Source: Stomoxys calcitrans
Lineage: Eukaryota > Arthropoda > Insecta > Diptera > Muscidae
DNA: 64,000 nt
Assembly (NCBI RefSeq): GCF_963082655.1
Contig: NC_081555.1
Location: 178,963,942 to 179,027,941 of the forward strand
Reading direction: 5' to 3'
Shown here: one piece after another, positions 1 to 10,334 of the stretch
Layout: the number at the start of each line of letters is the position of its first letter
Position numbering within the stretch: the stretch's first letter is position 1
Program-made: the position numbers and the translations under genes
Notes under the pieces: model-generated
The model's input: only the letters and a program-made list of their open reading frames with translations
The model's database searches: none
What the model was told of the DNA's origin: nothing

Positions 1-404
1 AGCTATATTTCGTATTTCAACACTTATTGTCAACGCCTCAACGCTCTTGAGATAGGAGAGAAAAGAGAGGATCTTTGTTAAATATTTATCTGTATGCCCT
101 ACATTGAGACAATTGGGCTCAACTCTTTTCACTTTTAATTGCGTTTTATCAATACAAGGCTCAGCCTTAGCAAACTTAAGAAGATTCCATCACTAAAAAT
201 TATAAAAAAAAAAAAATTTTGGTCAAAGAGATCAAATTGAAGGATCGGTTTATAAGTAGGATATAGATCTTACACTTTATCCTTATCTTCAAAAACTCCA
301 GATGTCGGTGATGGTTGTAACGATTTAAGCAAAATTTTGTTTGAACGCTTGAACGGAACGCTTTAACCCAAAAACCGCCCAAGCGGACATGTAGGTCAAT
401 TCAA
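1..404. other. AT-rich stretch, nothing recognised
   Basis: No convincing coding frame or structural RNA. A run of A and T at about 209-222 is the only simple sequence. It ends where the first family A interspersed element begins. Confidence 0.5.
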
Positions 405-1384
405 ACGACTCTTATATACCCTCCACCATGGATCGCATTTGTCGAGTTCTTTGCGCGGTATCTCCAGACAAGCAAAGAATAATAAATAAGAAGTTTATGC
501 TATTTGAGCTATATCAAGATATAGTCTGATTCGGACCATAAATGAATTGATTGCTGAACATTGTAAAAGTCTTTGTGTAATATTTCAGTTCATTCAGATA
601 AGAATTGGATCTTGTAGGGGCTCAAGAAGCAAAATTAGGGAGATAGGTTTATATGGGCGCTGTATCAAGCTATTGATCGATTCAGACCATATTGGACACG
701 AATGTTGAAGGTCATGAGATAAGCCGTCGTACAAAATTTTTACAAATCGGATGAGAATTGCGCCGTCTAGAGGCTCAAGAAGTCAAGACCCAAGATCGAT
801 TCATATGGCAGCTATATCAGGTTATGTACAATTTACGCCATACTTAGCACAGTTATTGGAAATCATAACAAAATTTTCAGTCAATCGGATGAAAATTGCG
901 TGCTCTATGGGCTCAAGAAGTCAAGATCCTAGATCGGTTTATATGACAGCTATACCAGATGATGAACCGATTTGAACTTTACTTTACACAGTTGTTGGAA
1001 ATGATACCAAAACACTACGTGCAAAATTTCAGTCAAATCGGACGAGGTGATTGGACGCCCTCTAGAGACCCAAGAAGTCAATACCCAAGATCGGTTTATA
1101 TGGCAGCTATATCAAAACATTGACCGATTTGGCCCATTTACAATCCCAACCGACCTATACAAATAAAAAGTATTTGTATAAAATTTTAAGCGGCTAGCCT
1201 TACTCCTTCGGATGTTAGTGTTAGGACGGACAGACAGACGGACGGACGGATATGGCTAGATCGACCTAAAACGACATGACGATCAAGAATATATACTTTA
1301 TGGGGTCGCAGACGCATATTTCGAGGTGTTACAAACAGAATGACGAAAATAGTATACCCCCATCCCATTGTGGAGGGTATAAAA
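405..1384 (+). mobile_element. Family A mini-me/DINE-1-like element, nearly full length
   Basis: Non-coding interspersed element. The left end carries CTTATATACCCTCCACCATGG, although its GC hairpin has decayed here. The body is a series of degenerate modules containing CGGTTTATATGGCAGCTATATCA and GCGCCCTCTAGAGGCTCAAG-type words. The right part holds a GACGGACGGACGGA run, which is (GTCY)n on the other strand, then GATATGGCTAGATCGACC, a short TA tract, and the terminal CCCATTGTGGAGGGTATAAA. The order of core, (TA)n and (GTCY)n matches the mini-me description in Diptera. For all A and B copies the strand is a convention: '+' means the hairpin end is at the lower coordinate. True polarity is unknown. 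Confidence 0.85.
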
Positions 1385-1405
1385 AGGTTCAGATTTAGAT
1401 AAAAA

Positions 1406-1560
1406 ATGATTGAGTCAATTAATCTTTTAATTGAAAAAGACAAAAATTTCAATCACGACCGTAGTTGAAAAAAGTTTAGGTTCAATTAAAAAACATGATT
1501 GAATCAATTAATTTCTTGATTGAAAATTTCCTACATTTCAATCACGATCGTAATGGAAGC
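1406..1560. repeat. Two-unit tandem repeat, 89-bp period
   Basis: The word ATGATTGARTCAATTAAT begins at 1406 and again at 1495. Each unit continues with an AATTGAAAA-type word and TTTCAATCACGAYCGTA. The second unit is partial and stops at the edge of the family B element. The units are slightly diverged. Confidence 0.75.
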
Positions 1561-2818
1561 AAGCAAAAAGGCGTTAAGTTCGGCCGGGCCGAACTTTGGA
1601 TACCCACTACCTCGGGTATATATGTAATCCACCTTTCATCAAAACCCGGTGAAAATTGCATACCTTTTGTCCCATAGCAGGTATAACGAAATATGTTCCG
1701 ATTTGGACCAAATACAAATAAGTACAAGTCATTGTTCAATTATGTATAACAAAATATTGGTCTTTTTAGTAGCTATATCCAAAAATAAACCGATCTGAAC
1801 CATATACAACATGGATGTCGAAAAGCCTAACATAAGACACTGTATAAATTTCAGTTAAATCGGATTATAAATGCGCCATTTTTTGGAGCCAAAACTTTAA
1901 AACGAGATAACGGTCTAAATGGCAGCTATATGCAAATCTTGATCGATTTAGACCAAATAGCATTAATATGTGGAGGGGCTTAACTTAACTGTCTGTCCCA
2001 AATTTCGGCAACATCGGACAATCAATGCGCCTTGTATGGCCCCAAAACCTAAAACCGAGAGATCGGTCTATATGGCAGCTATATCCAAATCTGGACCGAT
2101 CTGAGCCAAATTGAAGAACGATGTCGAAGGGCCTAACACAACTCACTGCCTCAAATTTCGGCGACATCGAACAATAAATGCGCCTTGTATGGCCCCAAAA
2201 CCTAAAATCGAGAGATCGGTCTATATGTCAGCTATATCCAAATCTTAACCGATCTGTGCCATAATGCAGAAGTATGTCAAGGGGCTTAACTTAACTCACT
2301 GTCTCAAATTTCGGCGACATCGGACAATAAATGCGCCTTTTATGGGCCCAAAACCTTAAATCGAGGGATCGGTCTATATGGCAGCTATATCGAAACCTGG
2401 CCCTATTAAGACCTAATTGAAGAAAGATGTTGAAGGGCCTAAGACAACTCACTGTCATAAATTTTAGCAAAATCGGATAATAAATGTGGTTTTTTTGGGC
2501 TTAAGACCCTAAATCGGAGGATCGTTCAATATGGGAGCTATATCAAGATATAGTCCGATATAGCCCATCTTCGAACTTAACCTGCTTATGAACAAAAAAA
2601 GAATCTGTGCAAGGTTTCAGCTCAATATCTCTATTTTTGAAGACTGTAGCGTGATTTCAACAGACAGGCGGAGAGACGGACGGACATGGCTAGATCGTCT
2701 TAGATTTTTACGCTGATCAAGAATATATATACTTTATAGGGTCGGGAATGGATATTTCGATGTGTTGCAAACGGAATGACGAAATGAATATACCCCCATC
2801 CTTCGGTGGTGGGTATAA
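1555..2818 (+). mobile_element. Family B mini-me/DINE-1-like element, full length
   Basis: The left end has the hairpin TTCGGCCGGGCCGAA followed by CTTTGGATACCCACTACCTCGG. The body has four or more degenerate modules with GACATCGGACAATAAATGCGCC and ATCGGTCTATATGGCAGCTA-type words. The right part has CAGACAGGCGGAGAGACGGACGGACA, CTAGATCGTCTTAGATTTTTACGC and a TA tract, and ends in CCCATCCTTCGGTGGTGGGTATAAA. No coding capacity. Confidence 0.88.
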
Positions 2819-4144
2819 AGTTTTCTATAGATTTGTCATCATGATTTGCATCGATGGGTTCAGGACAGCCTGTTGAGGGGTTGCTATTCCACTTCATCAT
2901 GTTATACGATATGAAATTTGTGTAAGAGTAGAGTAGGACTTTAGAACTATGTAAGTATCTATATTTTCGTGCAAGTCATTCTATTTAGATCGATATAAAG
3001 CTCAGGAATGGACCCTTTGGATATTCAAACCCATCTTTTATTCAACCTTCTACAGCCATGGGTTTAGGAGAATAAATAACTGCTCTGTAATAAATACCCA
3101 AGAATTTCACTTGAATCCTATAAAATTGTTCACTTACATTTGTATGCAATATGATACTTGAGCGAAATAAGATGAAGTGTACTGCAATGTAAAGTTTGTT
3201 TGTAGTATTGTAAATGAAGGCGCATCGAAGCGTGCCGGATTAAGCAAGTAATATTTGCATATATTATTAATCATTTTAAAGTTCTAAGACGATTAAGCCA
3301 CGTGAGTCTGCTTAGATAAAGAGTTATCATAGTTTGAAGATGTGCTTTGTTGGATTATATTCTACAAAAAACCCCAACATAGACCGATTTTTTAAACCAA
3401 TTTCAGTGAAATTTGGAATAGTGAAACTGTCTGAAACCTCTGTTTTTACTGAACGTTTCGGATAGTTACTATCTTATTTTAACAGAGGAACGTGTGCCAC
3501 ATAGCACCATCTTTTCCAGAATTTGGCGAAATGTAAATATCTGCTCTTTGTTGGATTTACCAGGCCTAAAGCAGCATTGTTAAGTCTTAATTATCTCATT
3601 GACTGTAGAATTTAAATTCTCACTCAGTATGCTCAATGGGAAGGAAATTTAATTCTCTGTGATTGGCTTGTATCTTGTATATGGCACATAGTATGCTAAG
3701 GTTCCAATCGTTGGGAACTTCTTTAAACATTAAGCATAGATACTGTTGCATTAGTTTTGCTGGTAACCCATAGGAGGCTGCTGCCTTATTGTCTCTGACC
3801 TCATTTTGATGGAATACATTCTATACCTACATTAGTTCTGTCGCATCCTCGTCACCGCCACTATCGGATACTAGCAGCGGGGAAATATTTTCTCTTCATA
3901 TCATAAGCTCGCTATCTGTAACTGTAACCACATTTCAATATCTATCTTTGCAGGATCATGTCCCGTTAACTTGGCGCGTAGCTACTGGTTGCAGTATAGC
4001 TCTGTAGGCCGCATTCATGGCTTCAGTAGAATTTCGACACTGAGCACCAGAAAATTTAAAGCATTTGTCGTAGTCAGCGAATTAAAACAAAATTGGACTT
4101 AACGGATGGTCTCCGTGCGGAGTTTGCTTGCTACTTCTTTATCC
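2819..4144. other. Unassigned AT-rich sequence left of the Transib element
   Basis: No coding region, tRNA or known repeat recognised. It is the left flank of the complete DNA transposon and includes the target sequence at its right edge. An open frame starting at 4093 crosses the transposon boundary and is an artefact of the junction. Confidence 0.5.
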
Positions 4145-4149
4145 CATCG
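4145..4149. repeat. Left 5-bp target-site duplication (CATCG)
   Basis: CATCG immediately precedes the terminal CACAGTG. The same five bases follow the other end at 9498-9502. A 5-bp duplication is the known size for Transib insertions. Confidence 0.93.
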
Positions 4150-4156
4150 CACAGTG
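4150..4156 (+). other. Terminal heptamer CACAGTG (RSS-like)
   Basis: The outermost seven bases equal the consensus heptamer of vertebrate V(D)J recombination signals. After a 12-base gap comes an A-rich nine-mer, AAAAAATTG (4169-4177), which agrees only in part with the RSS nonamer ACAAAAACC. The heptamer match is exact. The nonamer reading is speculative. Confidence 0.85.
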
Positions 4157-5580
4157 GGCCAAATGGCAAAAAAATTGGAAATAAGTCTACAACTTTTTAT
4201 CTGTTGATTTTAGCCATACAAAATGTTCTAGACATTTGTAGAGGAGGACATAGGCTTTCAGAAAAGTGCTGTTGTTGGTCCATATCTTTAATACAGGGTG
4301 AGCTACAGGGTGTCAAAGTTGACCACTTTTGACTTCTCCAAGCTTCTGGGGGCCATAACTTTTGATCTACTCAACCGATTTACATGATTTAGGACTCTAG
4401 AGAAAGAGCTTGACAAGATCTAAAAAACTTATGCATAAAGTACCATGCCATCGTGTACTGTTAAGGAGTTATGAATTGTTTAATTTTAAAATATGAAAAT
4501 TTGGCCTTGGTTTTTTTCAGTGTTTTTTAAATAACTCCGTCAATTTTAAAGCTATAAACTTCATACTTCACACAAATTATGCCAGCATATGTGTGCATAA
4601 AATACAAAAGGAATCACGTGAATATCTTTGGCGGTTTAAAAATGGCATCGTTTTCAATATGAAAAATATTTTTTTTGTCAAAAAATTGCAAAATTTTTCA
4701 AAAAAGATACTCCCATTTCCTTTAAGTTTTCGCAAACTTTGGCCGTCAAAGCATTATCATTTCTTTCCATTTTCACAAAGTCGAGGTATTAAGAAAAGTT
4801 TTAAGTGCTAATTTGGCTAATTTCGATATCAAACAACACCGTTATCTTAAGACCAAAATGGCCAATTTTTTTACTAAACTTCAAAAGTTTCTCACTGGAA
4901 AAAAAGTTCCACGGGGATTTTTTCGCTTTTTTTGAACTTAAATGAAAGCTTAAAATGTTCCCAACATTTTAAGGTATGTCTCGCCATATCCTAGCCATAA
5001 ATGAGATCGTAGCGATCAAAATACTGAAAAAAGTCAATTTTCAAGTAGTGCTATATTCATTGCTAAAAAACAAGTATTACGTCACATTTTATTGCAAAGA
5101 TGTTAAATAAACTTTTATTTGGTAACACTTCTTCTACAAAACACAAAAAGAATCATGGAAATATCTCTATTCTATTCCATTTTATGGAACCGGCAATAAA
5201 AAAGTCAATTTTTCAAAAAAGTCGAATTTCCCAAATTTTGTTTTTGTTGTCCTAATTGCACATGACACACTATAGCCATATTTACGCAACATACCTTATC
5301 GTAAAGGAAATTTTCATACCTTTCCAACGATGTATAAAACATTTCTCAACTCGGATTCTATCTACTCTAAAATTCATTTACACTTCATTAAACTCTATAT
5401 AAAAATGTCTATTTGTGAAATGGAACCTTATATGGGGCCTACACTAAAACATTGATAGATTTGCCCAGGGTTTACAATACAAATGTGTTAGAATAAAAAA
5501 AGGTCTCCTGCCAAAGTTTAAAAAAATTGGAATAAAAATATGTGTTTTAGAGCGAAAACACTTCGCATCGGCGTGCGTTT
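4150..5580 (+). repeat. Left long terminal inverted repeat of the Transib-like element
   Basis: 1431 bp, reverse-complementary to 8068-9497 (1430 bp). In the stretches I compared, the only difference is one extra A near 4260, in TTCAGAAAAGTGC against TTCAGAAAGTGC. The inner limit is GCGTGCGTTT at 5571-5580, beyond which the arms diverge. The arm is AT-rich. A 72-residue frame at 4593-4811 has an identical mirror at 8837-9055; it is duplicated only because the arms are, and I do not treat it as a gene. Confidence 0.94.
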
Positions 5581-5976
5581 GTATAGTACCTACATCTATT
5601 TTTAATGTAAGCTGATGATTTTTGAATAAAAAGTAACCTAGAAATATACCTGCATATATATATATATTTGTGTTAAGATTTGATGCAGACAAATGTTACC
5701 TGTTTCGCTATGTCGAATTCCCAGGAAATCCACCGTATCAATGAATGTGAAAAAACCTACCCATAAAAAATTCATTGTCATTTTTTTTAACCAAATTCGA
5801 GTCCAGGTAAATAATTATAGAAGAGTAAGTAAAAAGAGGCACTTTGGACCCCTTTTTACGATTGCGTCTGATACCTGAAATGGGTCATTAATTGTGAATA
5901 TATTGCATAAATATTTGAACAAAATCCAAATTTTCTTCATTATATTTTGTAGAGGCGTAAAGGACATTTATAAGTT
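5581..5976 (+). promoter_or_regulatory. Single-copy leader of the transposase gene
   Basis: This 396-bp AT-rich stretch lies between the left arm and the transposase start. An in-frame TAA at 5971-5973 stops any unspliced N-terminal extension. A pyrimidine-rich stretch ending TTTTGTAG at about 5952, and a possible donor CAG/GTAAAT at about 5806, could bound a 5'-UTR intron. No TATA box or initiator is distinct enough to call. Confidence 0.4.
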
Positions 5977-8019
5977 ATGGAAGTCATACTGAAGTATTCC
6001 ACTCTTTCGAAAATTGTATGGGACATCAAAAATGATTCCAAATCATACACGGAGTCATTTAAGGAACTTGTTTACACTTTGGACCACATATATGGAATAA
6101 GGCTAAATAAAGACGCTTTAGACAAACTTGAAAAATTCTACAAATCATTTGAGAGAAGGTTGCCAGAATGTTCATTCGCAAAAATCAAGTTTTTCAAAAT
6201 GTATGAGAAGTGGCTGAAATCGGATCTACTTATTGAAATTAAACCGCTGATTCCCGGCCGGCCTAGCAAAGCATACGACGAAGTTACGGAGAAAACCAAA
6301 AAGAAAAAACAAGAGGAACTATTGGCGGCACATCCGCCAAATTTAATAAAAGATACGTTCAAAACAGCATTGTTAAAAACACAACCAAAAAATGTTGGAC
6401 GAATTGTCGATGTTTTACCATTAGCATCTCCGAAAAGGGTAAAGAGAATGGTAGAAAGTATTCCAACTCCAAAATCGACTACAGAATTCACGGAGGAAGA
6501 TGCACTGGCCCTGATTTTGAACCTAGGCCTCTCAAGAAACAAATACTCAACAATGAGGAAGGCTCTTCGTGAAAAAGGATGGGGTTGTTTACCCTCAAAA
6601 CATAAATTGTACAACACCAGGACGAAAATGGTGCCATCAAATATATACGTGGACGAATTAAAAGCAAGAGTGAAACTTGCTGATCTTGTTGAAAATACAG
6701 CTGTTAGAATTATTTCTAATTTTACTGAAGAACAGTTGAACACATGTAATAATTCCGAAGTGGTTTTGATCAGCAAATGGGGTTGTGATGGATCATCTGG
6801 ATTTTCCGAATATAAGCAACAAACAGAAATAGATACCAACTTCGCATCAATTTTCATGGCATCATTAGTACCATTGAGAATGAGATTGTACAAGGACCAA
6901 TCTTCATCATCGAAAGAAAATGCATTTCAAGATATATGGATAAATAGAACACCTGGGTCAAAATATTTATGTCGCCCAATTCGGTTTGAGTATACAAAGG
7001 AAGACCGGAACACAACACGATCTTTGGTGAACGAAATAAAGGAAGAAATTGCTGCATTACCCATGATTGTTATAAACCAATTGGGAAGAAATATAAAAGT
7101 TTCGTTTCAACTACAACTCACTATGATCGATGGAAAGGTGGCAAACGCATTAACTGGCGTTATGTCCAATTGGAGATGCAATATTTGTGGCAAGAAGAAT
7201 GGGCAATTCGAGGACAAGTCTGATGAAAATTTAGTAAACGAAAATGCGCTCAATTTCGGTATTTCGCCCCTGCACTGTAGAATTCGATTCATGGAGTATT
7301 GTTTGCATTTATCGTATGACCTTAAATATCGGACTAGCCCTGGAAACCGCGATGTCTCTGCTAGAAACAACCAAGATCTTCACAAAATGAGGCAGGAAGA
7401 GAAGAATCGAATCCAGTTGGAGTTTAAACAAAAGGGACTTATAATAGATAAACCTCTTTACGGATACGGAAGCACAAATGATGGCAACTCGGCAAGGCGG
7501 TTTTTTGAGGACCCCGTATCGACATCTAAAATAACCGGTCTTGATGAACACTTGCTAAGACGATTCAAAGTGATTTTGGCTGTAATCAATAGCAAAAAGA
7601 TGATAAATTCAACCAAATTTGAAGCTTATAGTAATGACACAAAAAACATTTTATCTGATTTATATTCGTGGAAAGCTTTAACACCGACAGTACATAAAGT
7701 CTTACATCATGGCAAGGAAATTGTGGAATACAACATACTTCCGTTAGGAGAACTTACAGAAGAAGCTCAGGAATCCCGTAATAGAGATGTTAAACAGTTC
7801 CGGCTTTTCAATACCCGAAAGAGCACCAAATTTAACCAAAATTATGATTTACTTCAATATTTATTGTTATCGTCTGATCCGGTACTATACAGCATCAGAA
7901 CTAAATGGCTACCAAAAATATGTGACGATATAGATAAGGACGATCCCGATGCCATTCAAATTAAAGAGCTTTTAAATTTTGATACCTTAGATTATTTGGT
8001 AGAGAATAAAATCAAATAA
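5977..8019 (+). CDS. Transib-superfamily (RAG1-like) DDE transposase
   Basis: 680 residues, one uninterrupted exon. The predicted role is nuclear transposase that cuts and joins the CACAGTG ends of its own element. An N-terminal GRPSK (94-98) followed by a basic stretch resembles the GGRPR start of the RAG1 nonamer-binding domain. The core aligns by motif with RAG1: CDG with D271 (RAG1 D600), MIDGK with D385 (D708), CNIC with C401/C404 (C727/C730), HKVLHH with H573/H578 (H937/H942), and TEEAQES with E599 (E962). All three DDE residues and the four zinc ligands are present in the right order, with closely similar local spacing. Other Transib-like words are GSTNDGNSARRFF upstream of the histidines and SSDP near the C terminus. 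An in-frame stop two codons upstream fixes the start at the first methionine. Length is usual for the family, and I see no frameshift or stop. Activity is inferred, not shown. Confidence 0.95.
   Translation: MEVILKYSTLSKIVWDIKNDSKSYTESFKELVYTLDHIYGIRLNKDALDKLEKFYKSFERRLPECSFAKIKFFKMYEKWLKSDLLIEIKPLIPGRPSKAYDEVTEKTKKKKQEELLAAHPPNLIKDTFKTALLKTQPKNVGRIVDVLPLASPKRVKRMVESIPTPKSTTEFTEEDALALILNLGLSRNKYSTMRKALREKGWGCLPSKHKLYNTRTKMVPSNIYVDELKARVKLADLVENTAVRIISNFTEEQLNTCNNSEVVLISKWGCDGSSGFSEYKQQTEIDTNFASIFMASLVPLRMRLYKDQSSSSKENAFQDIWINRTPGSKYLCRPIRFEYTKEDRNTTRSLVNEIKEEIAALPMIVINQLGRNIKVSFQLQLTMIDGKVANALTGVMSNWRCNICGKKNGQFEDKSDENLVNENALNFGISPLHCRIRFMEYCLHLSYDLKYRTSPGNRDVSARNNQDLHKMRQEEKNRIQLEFKQKGLIIDKPLYGYGSTNDGNSARRFFEDPVSTSKITGLDEHLLRRFKVILAVINSKKMINSTKFEAYSNDTKNILSDLYSWKALTPTVHKVLHHGKEIVEYNILPLGELTEEAQESRNRDVKQFRLFNTRKSTKFNQNYDLLQYLLLSSDPVLYSIRTKWLPKICDDIDKDDPDAIQIKELLNFDTLDYLVENKIK
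8005..8010 (+). terminator. Candidate poly(A) signal AATAAA overlapping the transposase end
   Basis: AATAAA lies seven bases before the stop codon at 8017-8019. It is the only canonical signal I see between the stop codon and the right arm, so cleavage may occur at the arm edge. Tentative, because the motif is common in AT-rich DNA. Confidence 0.3.
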
Positions 8020-8067
8020 TACAAAACTAAAATGCTTTTTTATTTTGGGAGTAGCTAATATACATAT

Positions 8068-9497
8068 AAACGCACGCCGATGCGAAGTGTTTTCGCTCTA
8101 AAACACATATTTTTATTCCAATTTTTTTAAACTTTGGCAGGAGACCTTTTTTTATTCTAACACATTTGTATTGTAAACCCTGGGCAAATCTATCAATGTT
8201 TTAGTGTAGGCCCCATATAAGGTTCCATTTCACAAATAGACATTTTTATATAGAGTTTAATGAAGTGTAAATGAATTTTAGAGTAGATAGAATCCGAGTT
8301 GAGAAATGTTTTATACATCGTTGGAAAGGTATGAAAATTTCCTTTACGATAAGGTATGTTGCGTAAATATGGCTATAGTGTGTCATGTGCAATTAGGACA
8401 ACAAAAACAAAATTTGGGAAATTCGACTTTTTTGAAAAATTGACTTTTTTATTGCCGGTTCCATAAAATGGAATAGAATAGAGATATTTCCATGATTCTT
8501 TTTGTGTTTTGTAGAAGAAGTGTTACCAAATAAAAGTTTATTTAACATCTTTGCAATAAAATGTGACGTAATACTTGTTTTTTAGCAATGAATATAGCAC
8601 TACTTGAAAATTGACTTTTTTCAGTATTTTGATCGCTACGATCTCATTTATGGCTAGGATATGGCGAGACATACCTTAAAATGTTGGGAACATTTTAAGC
8701 TTTCATTTAAGTTCAAAAAAAGCGAAAAAATCCCCGTGGAACTTTTTTTCCAGTGAGAAACTTTTGAAGTTTAGTAAAAAAATTGGCCATTTTGGTCTTA
8801 AGATAACGGTGTTGTTTGATATCGAAATTAGCCAAATTAGCACTTAAAACTTTTCTTAATACCTCGACTTTGTGAAAATGGAAAGAAATGATAATGCTTT
8901 GACGGCCAAAGTTTGCGAAAACTTAAAGGAAATGGGAGTATCTTTTTTGAAAAATTTTGCAATTTTTTGACAAAAAAAATATTTTTCATATTGAAAACGA
9001 TGCCATTTTTAAACCGCCAAAGATATTCACGTGATTCCTTTTGTATTTTATGCACACATATGCTGGCATAATTTGTGTGAAGTATGAAGTTTATAGCTTT
9101 AAAATTGACGGAGTTATTTAAAAAACACTGAAAAAAACCAAGGCCAAATTTTCATATTTTAAAATTAAACAATTCATAACTCCTTAACAGTACACGATGG
9201 CATGGTACTTTATGCATAAGTTTTTTAGATCTTGTCAAGCTCTTTCTCTAGAGTCCTAAATCATGTAAATCGGTTGAGTAGATCAAAAGTTATGGCCCCC
9301 AGAAGCTTGGAGAAGTCAAAAGTGGTCAACTTTGACACCCTGTAGCTCACCCTGTATTAAAGATATGGACCAACAACAGCACTTTCTGAAAGCCTATGTC
9401 CTCCTCTACAAATGTCTAGAACATTTTGTATGGCTAAAATCAACAGATAAAAAGTTGTAGACTTATTTCCAATTTTTTTGCCATTTGGCCCACTGTG
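8068..9497 (-). repeat. Right long terminal inverted repeat of the Transib-like element
   Basis: 1430 bp, reverse complement of 4150-5580. It starts at AAACGCACGCCGATGCG, 48 bases past the transposase stop, and ends in GGCCCACTGTG. A transcript reading through the whole element could fold into a duplex of about 1.4 kb with the transposase in the loop. Confidence 0.94.
9491..9497 (-). other. Terminal heptamer CACTGTG (CACAGTG inverted)
   Basis: Exact reverse complement of the left terminal heptamer, directly followed by the CATCG target duplication. Confidence 0.85.
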
Positions 9498-9502
9498 CAT
9501 CG
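9498..9502. repeat. Right 5-bp target-site duplication (CATCG)
   Basis: Identical to 4145-4149. Together they define the insertion exactly. Confidence 0.93.
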
Positions 9503-9659
9503 TGGAAAACTCATCAGATATAATGGGTGCAGCAAAAATAAAACATGCACGAATAAAAAGGCAATACCAGAAATGACCTGGTGCCTCTCGAAAACCTTGA
9601 TTAAATTTATCATCAAATAGCACTGCCTAGAGAGTCTTGGTAGCCCCAATACTAGATAC

Positions 9660-10090
9660 ATACTTATGATTGCAACATGGAACGTAAATACTCTAAAGCA
9701 AAAGCATCGAGACCCTACTAAGTCCAGAACGAAATGACAAACTAAAATCAAGACATCCTAGGTTTAAGTGAAGTTCGTACCCAAAATCCAGAACTATAGA
9801 TCACCAGTGTGGCTTCCACTTCTTTTTTTTCAGGTAATGAAACCCTCTAATATTGCTTTCTAAGCCAAAGTAAGCCATTCTGTCATACAATGTTGCTTCA
9901 GTACACATCATGATCCATGTTAATGTTCAATGTTCTGCGCCAACTGATCTGAATCAAATTTTTTCTGGGTTCACTGATGGATGTAAAAACTAGACGAGTA
10001 GCTAATATCGGCAGACTCTACATATACCATGGTTTCCTTAGAGAAGGATATGGTATTTAAGAACCGATTTAAAGACATTTTCCTTGGATG
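9660..10090 (+). pseudogene. Decayed LINE endonuclease fragment (RTE-like)
   Basis: Three frames carry recognisable pieces of an apurinic-type LINE endonuclease. IATWNVNTL begins near 9669, ILGLSEVRTQNPEL lies near 9755-9796 in another frame, and VNVQCSAPTD lies near 9919-9948. Their order matches the usual ATWNVRTL, LGLSEVR and QCYAPT motifs. Frameshifts and stops separate them, so it is dead. It lies just right of the Transib insertion. The clade assignment is tentative. Confidence 0.5.
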
Positions 10091-10334
10091 GCCTCCCCAA
10101 AAGTTTGATAATGCGCCGCTAAAGCATCGGAATAAGCAGTGCTTCCTTCAAGCAATTGGTTCAGTCGAAAGTATTTAGTATGTCATGTGTTGCGTTTGCA
10201 TGTCTCCAGCGTCCAGCTATCATCACATGATCATATAATTCTCATTGCACTTGCATGGGTGTCAACCTCTGCTGTAACAAGGTTTTGATCTAAGTCGAGG
10301 TTCGCCCCTAGAACCAATGATGAAACTAAACACT
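10091..10334. other. Unassigned spacer
   Basis: No feature recognised. It may contain more of the decayed LINE. Confidence 0.35.

Larger units (their letters stand above)
4150..9497 (+). mobile_element. Complete Transib-like DNA transposon with 1.43-kb inverted repeats
   Basis: The 5348-bp element has two inverted arms (4150-5580 and 8068-9497), a 2487-bp single-copy centre and one long open frame. It is bounded by CACAGTG at the left, CACTGTG at the right and identical CATCG duplications. The transposase has the RAG1/Transib catalytic and zinc-binding arrangement. Known Transib elements make 5-bp duplications and have ends beginning with CAC, usually with TIRs of only tens of bases. Arms over 1.4 kb are therefore unusual. 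Near-identity of the arms, a perfect target duplication and an undamaged frame suggest recent insertion and possible activity. No RAG2-like frame is present, so it resembles Transib rather than a two-gene ProtoRAG. Confidence 0.95.

Noticed and set aside
4593..4811. 72-residue frame with an identical mirror copy at 8837-9055
   Set aside because: The identity follows from the inverted arms. The composition is AT-driven, and there is no promoter or domain.
6138..6893. 251-residue minus-strand open frame
   Set aside because: Lies wholly inside the transposase gene on the other strand and has no recognisable motifs.
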